Source: Macrosoma leucophasiata (taxonomy: Eukaryota; Arthropoda; Insecta; Lepidoptera; Hedylidae). From it: a DNA stretch of 64,000 nucleotides. Under the pieces are notes generated by a model. The model was not told the DNA's origin and ran no database searches. It saw only the letters and a program-made list of their open reading frames with translations. This document shows positions 50,816 to 60,867 of the stretch, piece after piece; the stretch's first letter is position 1; each line of letters starts with the position of its first letter. The position numbers and the translations under genes are program-made. The stretch is from assembly GCA_036365455.1 (NCBI GenBank), contig JAWQUS010000022.1, positions 9,238,001 through 9,302,000 on the forward strand, read 5' to 3'.

Positions 50816-51052
50816 CTATATTTTTTTACACAATTCTCGAACATCGTAAAAGCCTAAGAATAGCAAACAGATCCCATTAAGGTTTCTTTTTATTTTTCCT
50901 TTCACTGTAATAATAAAAAAGCGGTACCTTTCCTGAAAACATAAATAAAGTAAAACGCCAAGTTCGTGTAAAATTAAATAAGTACATTCGACAAATTCCA
51001 AAGTCCGTTCAAAGGAACATTCCGGAATCGAGTTAATCGGTTCTAACGCCAT
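50816..51052 (-). CDS. Candidate ORF (78 aa), uncharacterised
   Basis: True ATG in good context (AAAATGGCG), starts MALEPINSIPECSFERTL; hydrophobic Leu/Phe-rich middle, basic KGKIKRN, ends ELCKKI. TTTATGTTTTCAG inside resembles a 3' splice site, so it may be two exons with a 60-nt intron, but the matching donor is poor. Lies in unique sequence; the ATG overlaps a YY1-like site paired with another at 51074. No domain recognised. Confidence 0.25.
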   Translation of the reverse strand: MALEPINSIPECSFERTLEFVECTYLILHELGVLLYLCFQERYRFFIITVKGKIKRNLNGICLLFLGFYDVRELCKKI

Positions 51053-51183
51053 TTTGTTAGGGGTGGCGACTCAAAATGGCGGCCTTAATTTTAAAACGGA
51101 ATTTGGTTTAGGATTCCTTATCTGTGCTATTAGTATTAACGTTCGAAGTAAAAAGAATGATAAAAATAGTAAATACAAAATTA

Positions 51184-51285
51184 AGAAGCACGGGAGGTGT
51201 GTCAGGACCGGGATATCTGGCGCTTTACACTCTCTGCCTACCCCGTAAGGGACTTGGATGCACGTACATAGGTACAACATACATA
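51184..51285 (+). mobile_element. LINE-E tail fragment
   Basis: AAGCACGGGAGGTGTGTCAG ... ATACATAC tail. Confidence 0.75.
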
Positions 51286-51537
51286 CAAATTACATAACGT
51301 TAAATTTATATCATTTTGAAAGGATCATAGCAAGATTAGTACACAAAAAATATGAAAAAGATGTGAAAGGTTTCACAATACAAGAAATTATAAGACATAG
51401 TTTTAATTCTAAAGACTTTCATTGAGCTCTCTACTTTTTTTTTCAAATTAAAAAAAAGTATGAAAACGTAGGTACAAAGGTAAAACAGCTTTAAAATATG
51501 ATCTAGTGAACCTGAAAAACTATTATAAAAATATGTA

Positions 51538-51697
51538 AATACTATCATAGAGACATAACACCTAAGGAATAAGGAGTGGCAACGCATTTGCATTTTGACC
51601 TCTGACATTTGTGCAGATGTTTATAGACTACAGTCATCACTTAACATCCATGTGAACTGCATGCTTGTTTGCCACCTTCGTTACATAAAAAAGGAAA
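51538..51697 (+). mobile_element. SINE-A2 3' half
   Basis: ACTATCATAGAGACATAAC to poly(A). Confidence 0.8.
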
Positions 51698-51758
51698 ACT
51701 TATGAAATGTTCTTAATATAACATATAAACAGCTATTTAATAGCAACAAAAAGACTAA

Positions 51759-51904
51759 CCTCCTTATTCATAAAAGCATTTTAGCTAAAGTAATGCTAAT
51801 CTTTCCTTTGTCTTTTTCTATCCTACGCAATTGACAATGCGACTGATAAAGACAAAGCATATTATAACTAAAACGTATCTAATGTAAGTATATGAATAAG
51901 GGGG
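51759..51904. mobile_element. MITE J, TSD TAA
   Basis: CCTCCTTATTCATAAA and inverse; TAA on both sides. Confidence 0.85.
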
Positions 51905-52617
51905 TAAGTATACAGTGTTCTAGAATCTAGCAACCCTAGATTCAGTTGGAATTAAAAGATTACACGTCGCTGAAAGCATTTCTTTGTAGCGCTAGTTCCA
52001 ACCGGCGCAAACTGGTTCTCGCTTGATCGCACTGGTTCCGTATAGTTTGTAGGTTATTAAGATTATTGATTTATTATTTTTTATGGATAATCTTTCGCTA
52101 TGGTATGTTTATTCTGGAGATGTTATGGGGGTCCGTAAGCGTAACTACTTAACTACCGGATATGAAATTGAACTGAACCGTTCAATCAATTATATTCGTC
52201 ATATTCAGGAGATCTTAGTTTCTGTGACGTAATATTTTTAAGGGAAGTCACAGTTAGTGTGACGCAACAAGACAAAAGGGAGGGAGGGGGTAACAAAAGG
52301 CTAATTTTAGCGTGACATATTTTATAAACATCCCATAGGTACAGATGTTCAAAAAACTGAAAACAAGTAAAAACACCGACGGACCCTAAAACAGTCGGTA
52401 GCTGTTAATGTAATTACAACGAATTAGTCAAAAGCCTTTTTATTGCTAAGGTTAAACCACACAATACGTCTTTTGTTCGTCATTGTACCTTTATGGGCAC
52501 TCGTAGTGAAAGAAAGATGTTTTGTGTTTATTTCCTCTCTGTATACAATTGAAGATTGGCTTTTGTTTTGTAGGAAGCTTTGCAGTTAAAACATTTATAA
52601 AATGTTACTTCATTCGT
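51905..52617. other. Mostly unassigned
   Basis: 52225-52335 (GTGACGCAACAAG ... GGGAGGGAGGGGGTAACAAAAG) resembles the inner arm of the GGGGCC-type Harbinger element. The rest is not recognised. Confidence 0.4.
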
Positions 52618-52733
52618 GCATGTATGTATGTATCTTCACGCCAGGTCCCTAACGGGGTAGACAGAGAGTGTATAGCGCCAGATACCCCGGTCCTGACATA
52701 GCCCGCGTGCCTCATCTACCTTTATTCTCTCAC
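52618..52733 (-). mobile_element. LINE-E tail fragment
   Basis: TGTATGTATGTATCTTCACGCC ... GTCCTGACATAGCC. Confidence 0.8.
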
Positions 52734-52783
52734 GCGTAAGTGATTAGGCGGAAATAAATGCATGTGTTTATACACGCATGAAA

Positions 52784-52972
52784 TCCCTACTTAATATTAT
52801 AAATGCGAAAAAAACTCTTGTCTGTCTGTCTGTTACCTTTTCACGTCCAAACGACTGAACCGATTTTAATTATATTTGGTACAGAGATAGAGCTGACTTT
52901 GAGAAAGAATATAGGCTACTTAGTTATTTATAAAACGACACACAAGCGGGCGAAGCCGCGGGCAACAGCTAG
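52784..52972 (+). mobile_element. Helitron-like element, complete
   Basis: TCCCTACTTAATATTATAAATG start, GCCGCGGGCAACAGCTAG end followed by T; (TGTC)3 inside. 189 bp. Confidence 0.8.
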
Positions 52973-52982
52973 TATTAAATAT

Positions 52983-53437
52983 TTGTACGGCTACTGCTAC
53001 GCTAGGGTCCTGGATTCGTTTCCCGGATAGGTAGGGAGGTAGTGCTCATTAAAAAATATTGCACTTCGAGCTTAGGTAAGACAATCGGCTTTTTTAATGT
53101 AACGAGTAGCAAACAAGCTAGCAGTTCACATTGATGTTAAGTGATGACTGCAGCCTATAGACACCCACACAAAGACCAAGGTCAAAGTACAGATGCGTTT
53201 CCCTTCCTGAGGCCTAAGGTTATGCCTCTGTGCCGGAAATTACAGGGCCGTACAAAAGAAGTACGCCGGCTAGTTTCGACTTCACTCCTGAGGCCTAATT
53301 TGTTGTGCTTCTGTGATGGCTTTACGGGGCCATACATTACCACCTAACCGGAATAGTGCTGAGCACTACCATTTGGCGGCCAACAGGTAATGCAGTGCTT
53401 CGTACTCGAGCTCCTACACTCAACTCTACCACCAGTA
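52983..53437. mobile_element. SINE-B head scrap and two SINE-A copies
   Basis: 52983-53040 SINE-B head; 53045-53088 fragment of the TIR element at 1441; 53089-53263 SINE-A minus; 53288-53437 SINE-A2 minus ending ACCACCAGTAAAA. Confidence 0.75.
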
Positions 53438-53460
53438 AAAATAATAATATCTTTTATTTT

Positions 53461-53960
53461 TAAAGAAAAATGGAAAGAAAAATTTGACTTCAGGCGAGGC
53501 AGGGCTTCAGTAGCTCAATTGGAAGAGCGGCTGGACTAGATTCCCAGTAGGTCGCGAGTTCGAGCCACGCCTGAAGTCAAATTTTTCTTTCCATTTTTCT
53601 TTAAAAATAAAATATATTTCACAAGCATGTGTTAATGCGAAATAATATAAAACAATTATTAAGGGTAAAAGCGACTTCTTTACGATATTCAATAAACTGA
53701 AAAGTCTATTATATCGGTTGCCTAACTAGCATAGTTGGCAATAGATGGCGCTGCTGCTACCATAAAAGCAATGCAATAGATGTGAAGGAAAGATTTGACA
53801 AATCGGGCAGGGCTTCAGTAGCTCAATTGGAAGAGCGGCTGGACTAGATTCCCAGTAGGTCGCGAGTTCGAGCCTCGCCTGAAGTCAAATTTTTCTTTCC
53901 ATTTTTCTTTAAAAATAAAATATATTTCACAAGCATGTGTTAATGCGAAATAATATAAAA
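53461..53960 (+). repeat. Unit D head-to-tail dimer
   Basis: tRNA-like sequences at 53504-53577 and 53812-53885, period 308 bp, with nearly identical intervening bodies. An inverted arm (AAAGAAAAATGGAAAGAAAA) precedes the first. Confidence 0.85.
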
Positions 53961-53963
53961 TAA

Positions 53964-54219
53964 CTAGCTGACCCGGCAAACTTCGTATTGCCTCACTATG
54001 AAATAATGTGTCAAAGGTTTGATAGATACGGACTATTTGTATGGGAAAATGAAATTGTGGTTTTTACTATTTCTCTTCAATTTCTTAATATTTTTTTACC
54101 TTTTAAACCTTCTTTGGACTTCCAAAAATCATTCAAAACCAAAATTAGCCGAATAGGTCCAGCCGTTCTCGAGTTTAAGCGAGACAAACGAACAGCAATT
54201 GATTTATGTACATATATGA
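53964..54219 (-). mobile_element. Hel-1 Helitron-like element
   Basis: CTAGCTGACCCGGCAAAC left, minus-strand TCATATATGTACATAAATC right; A|T insertion directly after unit D. Confidence 0.8.
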
Positions 54220-54469
54220 TAATACTTACATACATATATTCAAATTAAATAATAATGTTTTGATCAATGAAGCACAAATAAGTAAAAAACAGGATTAATT
54301 TCACTGTATTATCTTCATTCATTATAATATGAATTTAATTTACACTTCAGTCTATGTAACACGTGGCCGGCTATGCTAACACCAAAAATTTAAAAAGTGG
54401 AAATAATTGAATTATACGGCATTTCGTTCACTACAAAATAAATTTAATTAATTTTATAGCGTCAACAAC

Positions 54470-54806
54470 ACGTGGTAATTATGCTGTTAAAATGTAGCTT
54501 ATATGACCCGTTTGTAGATTTACCATAGCAGCGCCATCTATTGATTACTTACTCAACCCAGTCGAAAGGTATCGACATCTGTTAGAATCATTTGGAGTTA
54601 ACAGATAATTGTGACTGTCAAATAATAATAGACAAATAATTAGCAATAAATTAAAATTGCGACTATAATTTGAGATTTAAACTATCCTATCTCTCAAGTT
54701 GGATCGAACTGCACATGGTGTGCGAATTTTATTATAATCGGTTAAGTGGTTTAGGAGTCCATTGAGGACAAACATTGTGACACGAGATTTATATATATTA
54801 AGATAA
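54470..54806 (-). mobile_element. Helitron-like element, 5' end at right
   Basis: Minus-strand start TCTTAATATATATAAATCTC GTGTCACAATG, and the GATCGAACTGCACATGGTG block. Left end undefined. Confidence 0.45.
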
Positions 54807-55304
54807 TATCTGTTTTGATTAATGAAGTAAAAAAGTAAACTGAAAACTTTACATTTGAATATTTATAGTTACAGAGTTTTTAAAACAGATGGCGCTGCTT
54901 CCAGAGCTATACCACCGTCTAAAGAAAACGAACGTCTTAATGGCTATACTTAGATACTCTGTCTTGTGGCAAGTATTTACGGAATCAAAAAAAGAAATAC
55001 AGAAGCGGAGAAATAATTACCGGTAGATAGAAATTTTAGCTTACATTTTCAAACTCTTGGTACACATGGGCTTCTTCGGGCATATTAGGTACCAAACTTC
55101 GAAAAATGTACGACTACTAGTTACCTATGTTAATTAATGCAAAACTTTGTAAATATGAATAATATATTAAGTCGAAGAAACATACCTACATAGGTACATA
55201 CTTTTACTAACGAACTAGGAAAAAATCTAGATAACATGAAGTAGGTACCTAGTCAGTTTTGATTCTAAACACAATTTCAATTCAGTTTTCGTATACCACC
55301 CATA
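54807..55304. other. Unique AT-rich sequence
   Basis: Nothing recognised. Confidence 0.4.
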
Positions 55305-55530
55305 CCCAGAGAATATGTAATAATACTACGTATAGAATGGACACTTCGACGTCCCGCCCGATTTCCCCGCCTCATCCAACCTCCTCCCCTCTTATGGGCG
55401 ACGTTTGGTATTCTCTTCGTGGTACGCACACAGGTGCACGTCACTAATTGATGTCTGAGGTGCGACCGCCTAACGACATCGCTATTGTTGTCTTTGTCAT
55501 TGCTGTCAAATTTTCATGTCGATTTGTAGC
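55305..55530. mobile_element. Element H joined to a second repeat
   Basis: CAGAGAATATGTAATAATAC to GTGCACGTCACTAATTG, then GTGCGACCGCCTAACGACATC ... ATGTCGATTTG, which recurs inverted at 58190-58270, also next to H. Confidence 0.65.
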
Positions 55531-55649
55531 TTTAAAAGCAGTAGGGATAATCTGACCGTTTTCCTTGCTTTCGTAGGTGAGAAACAAGTGATAATGGTAG
55601 ATTATTTCGATTATTAAAAAAAATCAAAATTTAAATAATTTATTTTAAA

Positions 55650-55742
55650 CTAGCTGGCCCGGCGAACTTTGTATCGCTTTAAAGTAAAGATTAAAAAATA
55701 CACTACAGTTTTAGCGAAAGTAACAAACAGCAATTGATTTTT
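55650..55742 (-). mobile_element. Hel-1 fragment with internal deletion
   Basis: CTAGCTGGCCCGGCGAAC ... AACAGCAATTGATTTTT. Confidence 0.65.
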
Positions 55743-56028
55743 GAAAATTGCATGGCCTGTCCATTTTCGGGATTACATCAAAATAAAAAGTGTACGTCAT
55801 AATGGCGGGCAATTGACATTTGAATTTATAAAATTATTGATTTTATTTCACGAATTATCAAAAGATACGAATTTTGCGGATACATGTTCTCGACTCAGAA
55901 TAATTATTTTTTTACGATCTTTAATTCTCTACCTCTACCATCGACTATGGAACCAATAGACACCTTATGTAGGGCGAACGGTTTCTGTACTTTCTGTCAA
56001 CGCATACGCTAAATCTAGATTATATTAT

Positions 56029-56070
56029 CCGCCATCTTAAAATGTTCATTTAATACCAACCACTTCCGTG
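56029..56070 (+). promoter_or_regulatory. YY1-like and ETS-like sites upstream of the THAP exon
   Basis: CCGCCATCTT at 56029-56038 and CACTTCCGTG at 56061-56070, 55-95 bp before the ATG. Both motifs are typical of TATA-less housekeeping promoters. Sequence match only. Confidence 0.4.
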
Positions 56071-56123
56071 ATCTGAGAGTACAAAAAAATTTTCAAAAAT
56101 AAAACGAATAAAAAAAACATAAG

Positions 56124-56203
56124 ATGCCGAGTTGTAGTGTGAGATGGTGCAGTAAAATCACTAGCACTTCTAATTTGAAAAAGGATGGTATTTGTTTTCA
56201 CCG
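56124..56203 (+). CDS. First exon of a THAP zinc-finger protein
   Basis: ATG opens MPSCSVRWCSKI and closes with DGICFHR, then a donor CACCG|GTCAGT after 80 nt (phase 2 intron). THAP domains start M-P-x-C-x(2-4)-C, bind zinc through C2CH, and carry an F-H-x-F-P motif; here Cys4 and Cys9 give the first half of the zinc site and FHR the start of the FHxFP motif, exactly where THAP genes are often split. The second Cys-x2-His half must be in a later exon, not found before 57 kb. The product would be a nuclear DNA-binding protein; THAP genes are also carried by P-element-type transposons, so host gene versus domesticated or transposon origin is open. No other ATG precedes it in the 60-nt A-rich leader. 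Confidence 0.7.
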
Positions 56204-56785
56204 GTCAGTATTATAATACACATAATAAATCAATAAATAATACAGAATATTATTCATGGTAGCTCAAATTACGCTGGACATGATTTGTTCTTTGACGTAT
56301 TAAAAAAATTGATTTCTCTTTTCTTCGTATGCACGTAATTCGCTATTTCGTTTTTTCATAGACGTCATGAGCATTGTCAATAATTGACATTACAGACGGA
56401 TGACGCTCTTAAAGTCTTATCTTTTTCTCGTATTACATTAATACGAAAATCTGCTAATATAGTCCCATTTCCTCAGCAGTTCATAAAACTTTGCCATATT
56501 TCGATATAAACGAAGTTTGTTAGTCATCCCTATGATTTTGAAATATTATGATTTTTAGAATTAGAACGCAACGTCCCACTTCGTCTGCCTTCAGGCAGTT
56601 GACAGAACGAATTGTATGCAATAAATTGAACATTCTCAGTCTTTAGGAAGGCTGATTGGTCTGTGACCTCTACCAACCAAGAGTCTACCGTAGATCTGTG
56701 GCAGAAAAAATGACATGTAATGTCTGTGCTTCGCTTCATAATGGCGGATGTTAAAAATTGAATATTAACATTGTGCATTTTGAAC
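56204..56785 (+). other. Probable first intron of the THAP gene
   Basis: AT-rich, unique. A second exon with the expected Cys-x2-His was not recognised in any frame. Confidence 0.45.
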
Positions 56786-56905
56786 CACTAATGTCATCAA
56801 CAGTACCACCACCATCACCACCATCGTCGCCACCAACACCGCCACCAGAGTCACCAACAATACCTACACCACCAACGACACCAATGACACCAAAGCCATA
56901 ATTGA
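56786..56905. repeat. CCA minisatellite, short
   Basis: Preceded by TTGAATATTAACATTGTGCA, as at 10437. Confidence 0.85.
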
Positions 56906-57245
56906 TATAACATAATTGATCAATTTTCAAATTCATTATTGGAATTAGCCGAATAGTTAATTTTGTTTATCGTACATATATAATACCTATGTGACTTATC
57001 ATTATGTACAATACATTATTTGTTTGCTATATGAATGTGTACCTGCCACTATCTTTTCACAATTTAATGTACCCTAACTATAGTAATGTATACAATCAAC
57101 ACCGTGCTGCTCTTTAATGACTGTTATTTTATTATTTTTACATATATAAAGTATATCCGTAATTGGATGTAAGATATATATAAGTTAAATGTAGGTACCT
57201 TTAAGATCTGTGGATTTTGTGAATTAATAAAAAAAAAAAAAAAAG

Positions 57246-57340
57246 CCACTAACGCCACTAATGCAACTAACGCCACCAACGCCACCACCACCACTACCAC
57301 CAACACCACCAATGCCACCAACATCCACTAACTCCACCAA
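57246..57340. repeat. CCA minisatellite
   Basis: CCACCAACGCCACCACCACC-type units, directly followed by a family F element. Confidence 0.85.
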
Positions 57341-57344
57341 ATAC

Positions 57345-57695
57345 CTAAAAATTCTGTAAAAATTTGAGCCGTCTACTTGCTACCATTATTATTATCGAGC
57401 AAAAAATATATGAAAAAAACACGGTTATTGTATGCCCCCTTGAACCCCTCAATATTTTCATTTTCTTATTTTTTGTACTTAATTTTGTCGTTATAGCGGT
57501 AGCAGAAATATATAATTTTTGAAAATTGTAGCTTTCTAGCTACCTATCACTGTATATAAGATACAGCCTGGTGACAGACAGACGGACGGACGGACGGACG
57601 GACGGACGGACGGACGGACGGACGGACAGACAGACAGACAGCGGAGGATTAGTAATAGGGTCCGTTTTTACCGTTTTAGTTACGGAAGCCTAAAA
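57345..57695. mobile_element. Family F element with (GACG)n
   Basis: CCTAAAAATTCTGTAAAAATTTG start, GATACAGCCTGGTGACAGAC, (GGAC)n at 57580-57640, GGGTCCGTTTTTACCG end. Sister of 11056-11469. Confidence 0.7.
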
Positions 57696-57802
57696 AAGAT
57701 AGAAGATAGAGAATAGTTTCAAATGAGCATTTATTGAAATGATCGACGTTAATGGTAAATGCATGCTTGAATGCATGCATTTACCTCTGCCTACGCCGTT
57801 AA

Positions 57803-58175
57803 AAAATAATATTTAACCGATACGTGAATCAACAAATTTTTCAATCCCTTCATAAAAGAAAATGAAAAATCTGTTCGTCATAATCATAGTCATTCACTTA
57901 GCAGAGTTCCAAGTGCAGGCACTACTGAGAAGAACTCCGCTACCCAACAAACTCAGCGTGTTGCTCTTTTGTCAAAACCTTAGATTTAATACAAATATTA
58001 TTAAATAAAATAAAGATAATGTGAACGTCCATGGCATACAAATATTTTCATATAAACACATACGCAAATACCCATCAACAGCTTAATATCGTGATAGAAA
58101 ACAACACCCGCAAATCACAACAGACCAGTCCCCACAATCAGCACCCGTTCACGAGTATGACGCATGTGGCAGCCA
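57803..58175 (-). mobile_element. LINE-L 3' region
   Basis: Nearly identical, inverted, to 21784-22150. Preceded at 57763 by a SINE-B tail fragment (CATTTACCTCTGCCTACGCC). Confidence 0.75.
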
Positions 58176-58189
58176 TTGCTCTCCTCGAC

Positions 58190-58330
58190 CATTCAGTAGC
58201 AAAAATCGACATGAAAATTAGACAGCAATGACAACGACAATAGCAATGTCGCGATAGGCGGTCGCACCCCTGCGCATTAGAGACCAAATTAAGCGTTTGT
58301 ATGGAATTTTGGCGAAGTGTCCGCGGTGTG
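58190..58330. mobile_element. Element H fragment and partner repeat
   Basis: GACATGAAAATTAGACAGCAATG ... GGCGGTCGCACC, then AGACCAAATTAAGCGTTTG ... CCGCGGTGTGC. Confidence 0.6.
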
Positions 58331-58371
58331 CTTTTACCCTTTGATTATATAACAATCAAAGCTTTTACCAT

Positions 58372-58572
58372 AGAGCAACACGGGCCACCGGCCGCGGCGG
58401 ACCGGAGGGGAGTAGCCATATTATTATACAGGCTTTGCCCTCTGTCAAAATACAAGCACAAGTGTTCCTATGCCTATCGCCGGGATGTTTAAATGTGTGC
58501 GTGAAATTGTTTATGTATTTTGTTAAAGTCAAGGTGTGAGTTTCGTAGTTATAGACGATTGCTCGATTGTTG

Positions 58573-58619
<47 letters not shown>

Positions 58620-58726
58620 ACACGAATTTCCCTCCGCAAAAAATGACAGACTGTTTTGCATCAGTAGTTAATAAACGCTATGGCTACTCGCCTCTGGTCC
58701 GCCGCGGCCGGTGGCCCGTGTTACTA
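58372..58726 (+). mobile_element. Element G, best preserved copy
   Basis: TIR AGAGCAACACGGGCCACCGG CCGCGGCGGACC and inverse at the right end. Contains a (GT)n microsatellite. Confidence 0.85.
58575..58619. repeat. (GT)n microsatellite
   Basis: About 22 GT units inside element G, where other copies have only a few. Confidence 0.95.
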
Positions 58727-58775
58727 TGACATTTTCGAATGAATAAAGAAGTTGTGATTGTTAATTAACTCTGGA

Positions 58776-59015
58776 GGTGGTGGTAGAGCTCCAGTGACGG
58801 AGCTCGCGGGCGTAGGCACCACCGCATTACCTCATATACTTGCCGCTAAATGGTAGTGTTCAGTACTATCGTGTTCCGGTCAGGTGGCCCTGTAATTTCC
58901 GGCACAGAGGCATAACACCTAGAGGATTAGGATAGGTGGGTGTCTATAGGCTGCAGTCATCACTTAACATCAATGTGAACTGCATAGTTGATAGCAATTT
59001 CCATTACAAAAAAAA
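58776..59015 (+). mobile_element. SINE-A with central deletion
   Basis: GGTGGTAGAGCTCCAGTG head; jumps from CATAACACC to GTGGGTGTCTATAGG; poly(A). Confidence 0.85.
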
Positions 59016-59079
59016 TATATATCACCTCCATTTTCATTTAATTTTTCATTAATTTTTTTTTAATAAATTAAAATAATTT

Positions 59080-59310
59080 AATAAATTAAAATAATCAATT
59101 CAAGAAATAAATAAACTCAATTATAAAATGTAACACAATGTCGGTAAACCGATATTGTAGGAAACAGAGTTTAAACTCGTATTCCCTCAGTTTTAATATT
59201 GTTTCATTTCCGCCATTCATCACCGTCGCCTCACTGCCTCAGGGTTGTCACGGTGCTTTGTTTGGAAATCGAAAAATGTTTCGATGTTTTTGACATTTTA
59301 CTTTAGCTAC
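59080..59310. repeat. Local duplication, copy 1
   Basis: CTCAATTATAAAATGTAACAC ... TCAGGGTTGTCACGG ... TGACATTTTACTTTAG aligns with 61400-61640. Confidence 0.7.
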
Positions 59311-59570
59311 CGATTTACCAGGGAAAACCGGTCAACAGTGTTTGGTTTAGATTTGAATGTAGATACCTAATGAAAGTCGTAAGCAAGCTCCAGTTAATGA
59401 GTGGTAGGTAAGTGGGACTGCTGCCTATTCGTGTCTTTTTCTCTAAGATTGCAATTTTTTTATTGATACTATTATATGGTAAAAGAAACAAAGAGTTTGA
59501 TCTCAGTAAATAAGTAGATACTTAAATAAATAATTGATGACTAACTGAAATTATATTCTAAAGTACCTAG

Positions 59571-59935
59571 GTGATAATGGCAATCCATTATACGTCCCAC
59601 TGCTGGGCACGAGTCTCTCCCCTTTTTGGGGGGGCAGGCCTGGAACTTACTCCACCACGCTGCTCCAATGCGGAATGGTGGAGGTGGGTGGTTAGTGGCC
59701 AACCCACTGTCGGATGTTTTCAAACCGCCCATAAGGCCTCCGACAAGGTTTAACGACTGCTATCCATCGATAGCAACCGGGACCGACGGCTTAACGTGCC
59801 CTCCGAAGCACGGAAACGCGCATTTAATTTGCCACTAGCGGTCACCCATCACACTACTCGACCGCGCCCGTAGTGCTTAACCGAGTAGATCGCTTACGAT
59901 CTACATCAGCCGCCGGGCCATACGCGCTTCACCTA
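59571..59935 (-). mobile_element. 5S-SINE, full length
   Basis: Minus strand from GAAGCGCGTATGGCCCGGC: 5S-like box A GGTTAAGCACTACGGG, GCGCGGTC, box C TGATGGGTGACCGCTAGTGG, central CACGTTAAGCCGTCGGTCCC, then GTGCCCAGCAGTGGGACGTA and GGATTGCCATTATCA end. The head follows 5S rRNA (GTTAAGCAAC...CGGGC.CGGT...GGATGGGTGACCGCC), so transcription by the internal 5S promoter is likely. Confidence 0.85.
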
Positions 59936-59989
59936 GGTAAAAGTGTTTTATTCTTTTTTCATACGAGTATTACATTTAATGTAGTAGGA

Positions 59990-60440
59990 AAGTATGCAGG
60001 AAAGAGCATGAAAGTAAGTTGAACGCGGTCGAGATGAGATCTTTGCGCAAGATCTGCGGTGTATCACTCACCGATCGCGTTCGTAATGAAGATGTAAGAA
60101 AGAGACTTTGTGTGAATGATAGTATCGGTGTAAAAATGAAAAAAGGCATGCTCCGATGGTTCGGGCATATAGAAAGAATGTCGAATGAGCGAATGACTAA
60201 ACAGATATACAATGCGAATGTGGATGGTTGCAGAGGCCCAGGAAGACCAAGGCTGACCTACCATGACCAAATAGGTCGAGTTCTGTCTGATGGTGGGGTC
60301 AAAAGTCTTAGGAATCGGCGTGCATGTATGAAGAGAATGATGAAGGTAGACGAGGCACGAGAGGTTTGTCAGACCCGGGATGTCTGGCGCTCTACACTCT
60401 CTGCCTACCCCGTTAGGGACCTGGCGTGAAGATACATAAA
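59990..60440 (+). mobile_element. LINE-E, longest copy
   Basis: Frame reads EHESKLNAVEMRSLRKICGV, then SLTDRVRNEDVRKRLCV, MLRWFGHIERM, GRPRLTYHDQIGRVL, NRRACMKRMMKVDEAREVC, SAYPVRDLA and stop at 60429, then a short ATACAT tail. This is the C-terminal part of a LINE ORF2 as known from many Lepidoptera, free of stops here but lacking endonuclease and reverse transcriptase domains. Confidence 0.85.
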
Positions 60441-60867
60441 CATTACATTTAATTTAGGAATAATGTATTTATAAGTTTGATATTTCATTTTATTTTTTTA
60501 ATCTTTAATTATTTTGTTCTTTTGTTATATTATGACTACTACAAATAATAAAGAAATTTTTAAAAATTTTGTTATCAGTTTTTCATTAATAATTAAAATA
60601 TAATCAATTTATTTTGTCTATTTATTAAACCTCTTTATTTATTACCATGTCAATAAGTCTCTTAAATCTTAGTGGTACAATTTACCTACAATGTAATCAA
60701 TGTACAATGTAATCCGACTAGTTGGTTAATTGTACCGAAGGAAAGCCTTCAGGGAAACGCATATCTCTGAAATCCGATAAGAGTATGGTGTTGACGTTAC
60801 TGCACATGTTAAATGAGATTCTAAACTATGTAAGTCAAGATAAATAATAAAATTTTCGTATAATTAA
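60441..60867. other. AT-rich sequence, nothing recognised
   Basis: No repeat or coding signal seen. Confidence 0.4.

Noticed and set aside
53504..53885. Functional tRNA genes
   Set aside because: Acceptor, D and T arms pair well but the anticodon stem is mismatched, there is no long variable arm for a serine-type AGA loop, and the sequence is part of a dispersed repeat.
53461..53960. CRISPR-like array
   Set aside because: Period of 308 bp and eukaryotic context; the repeats are tandem units, not spaced direct repeats.
60019..60429. 136-codon frame as a host gene
   Set aside because: It is the C-terminal tail of a LINE ORF2, present in several copies here, without an ATG start at its left end.
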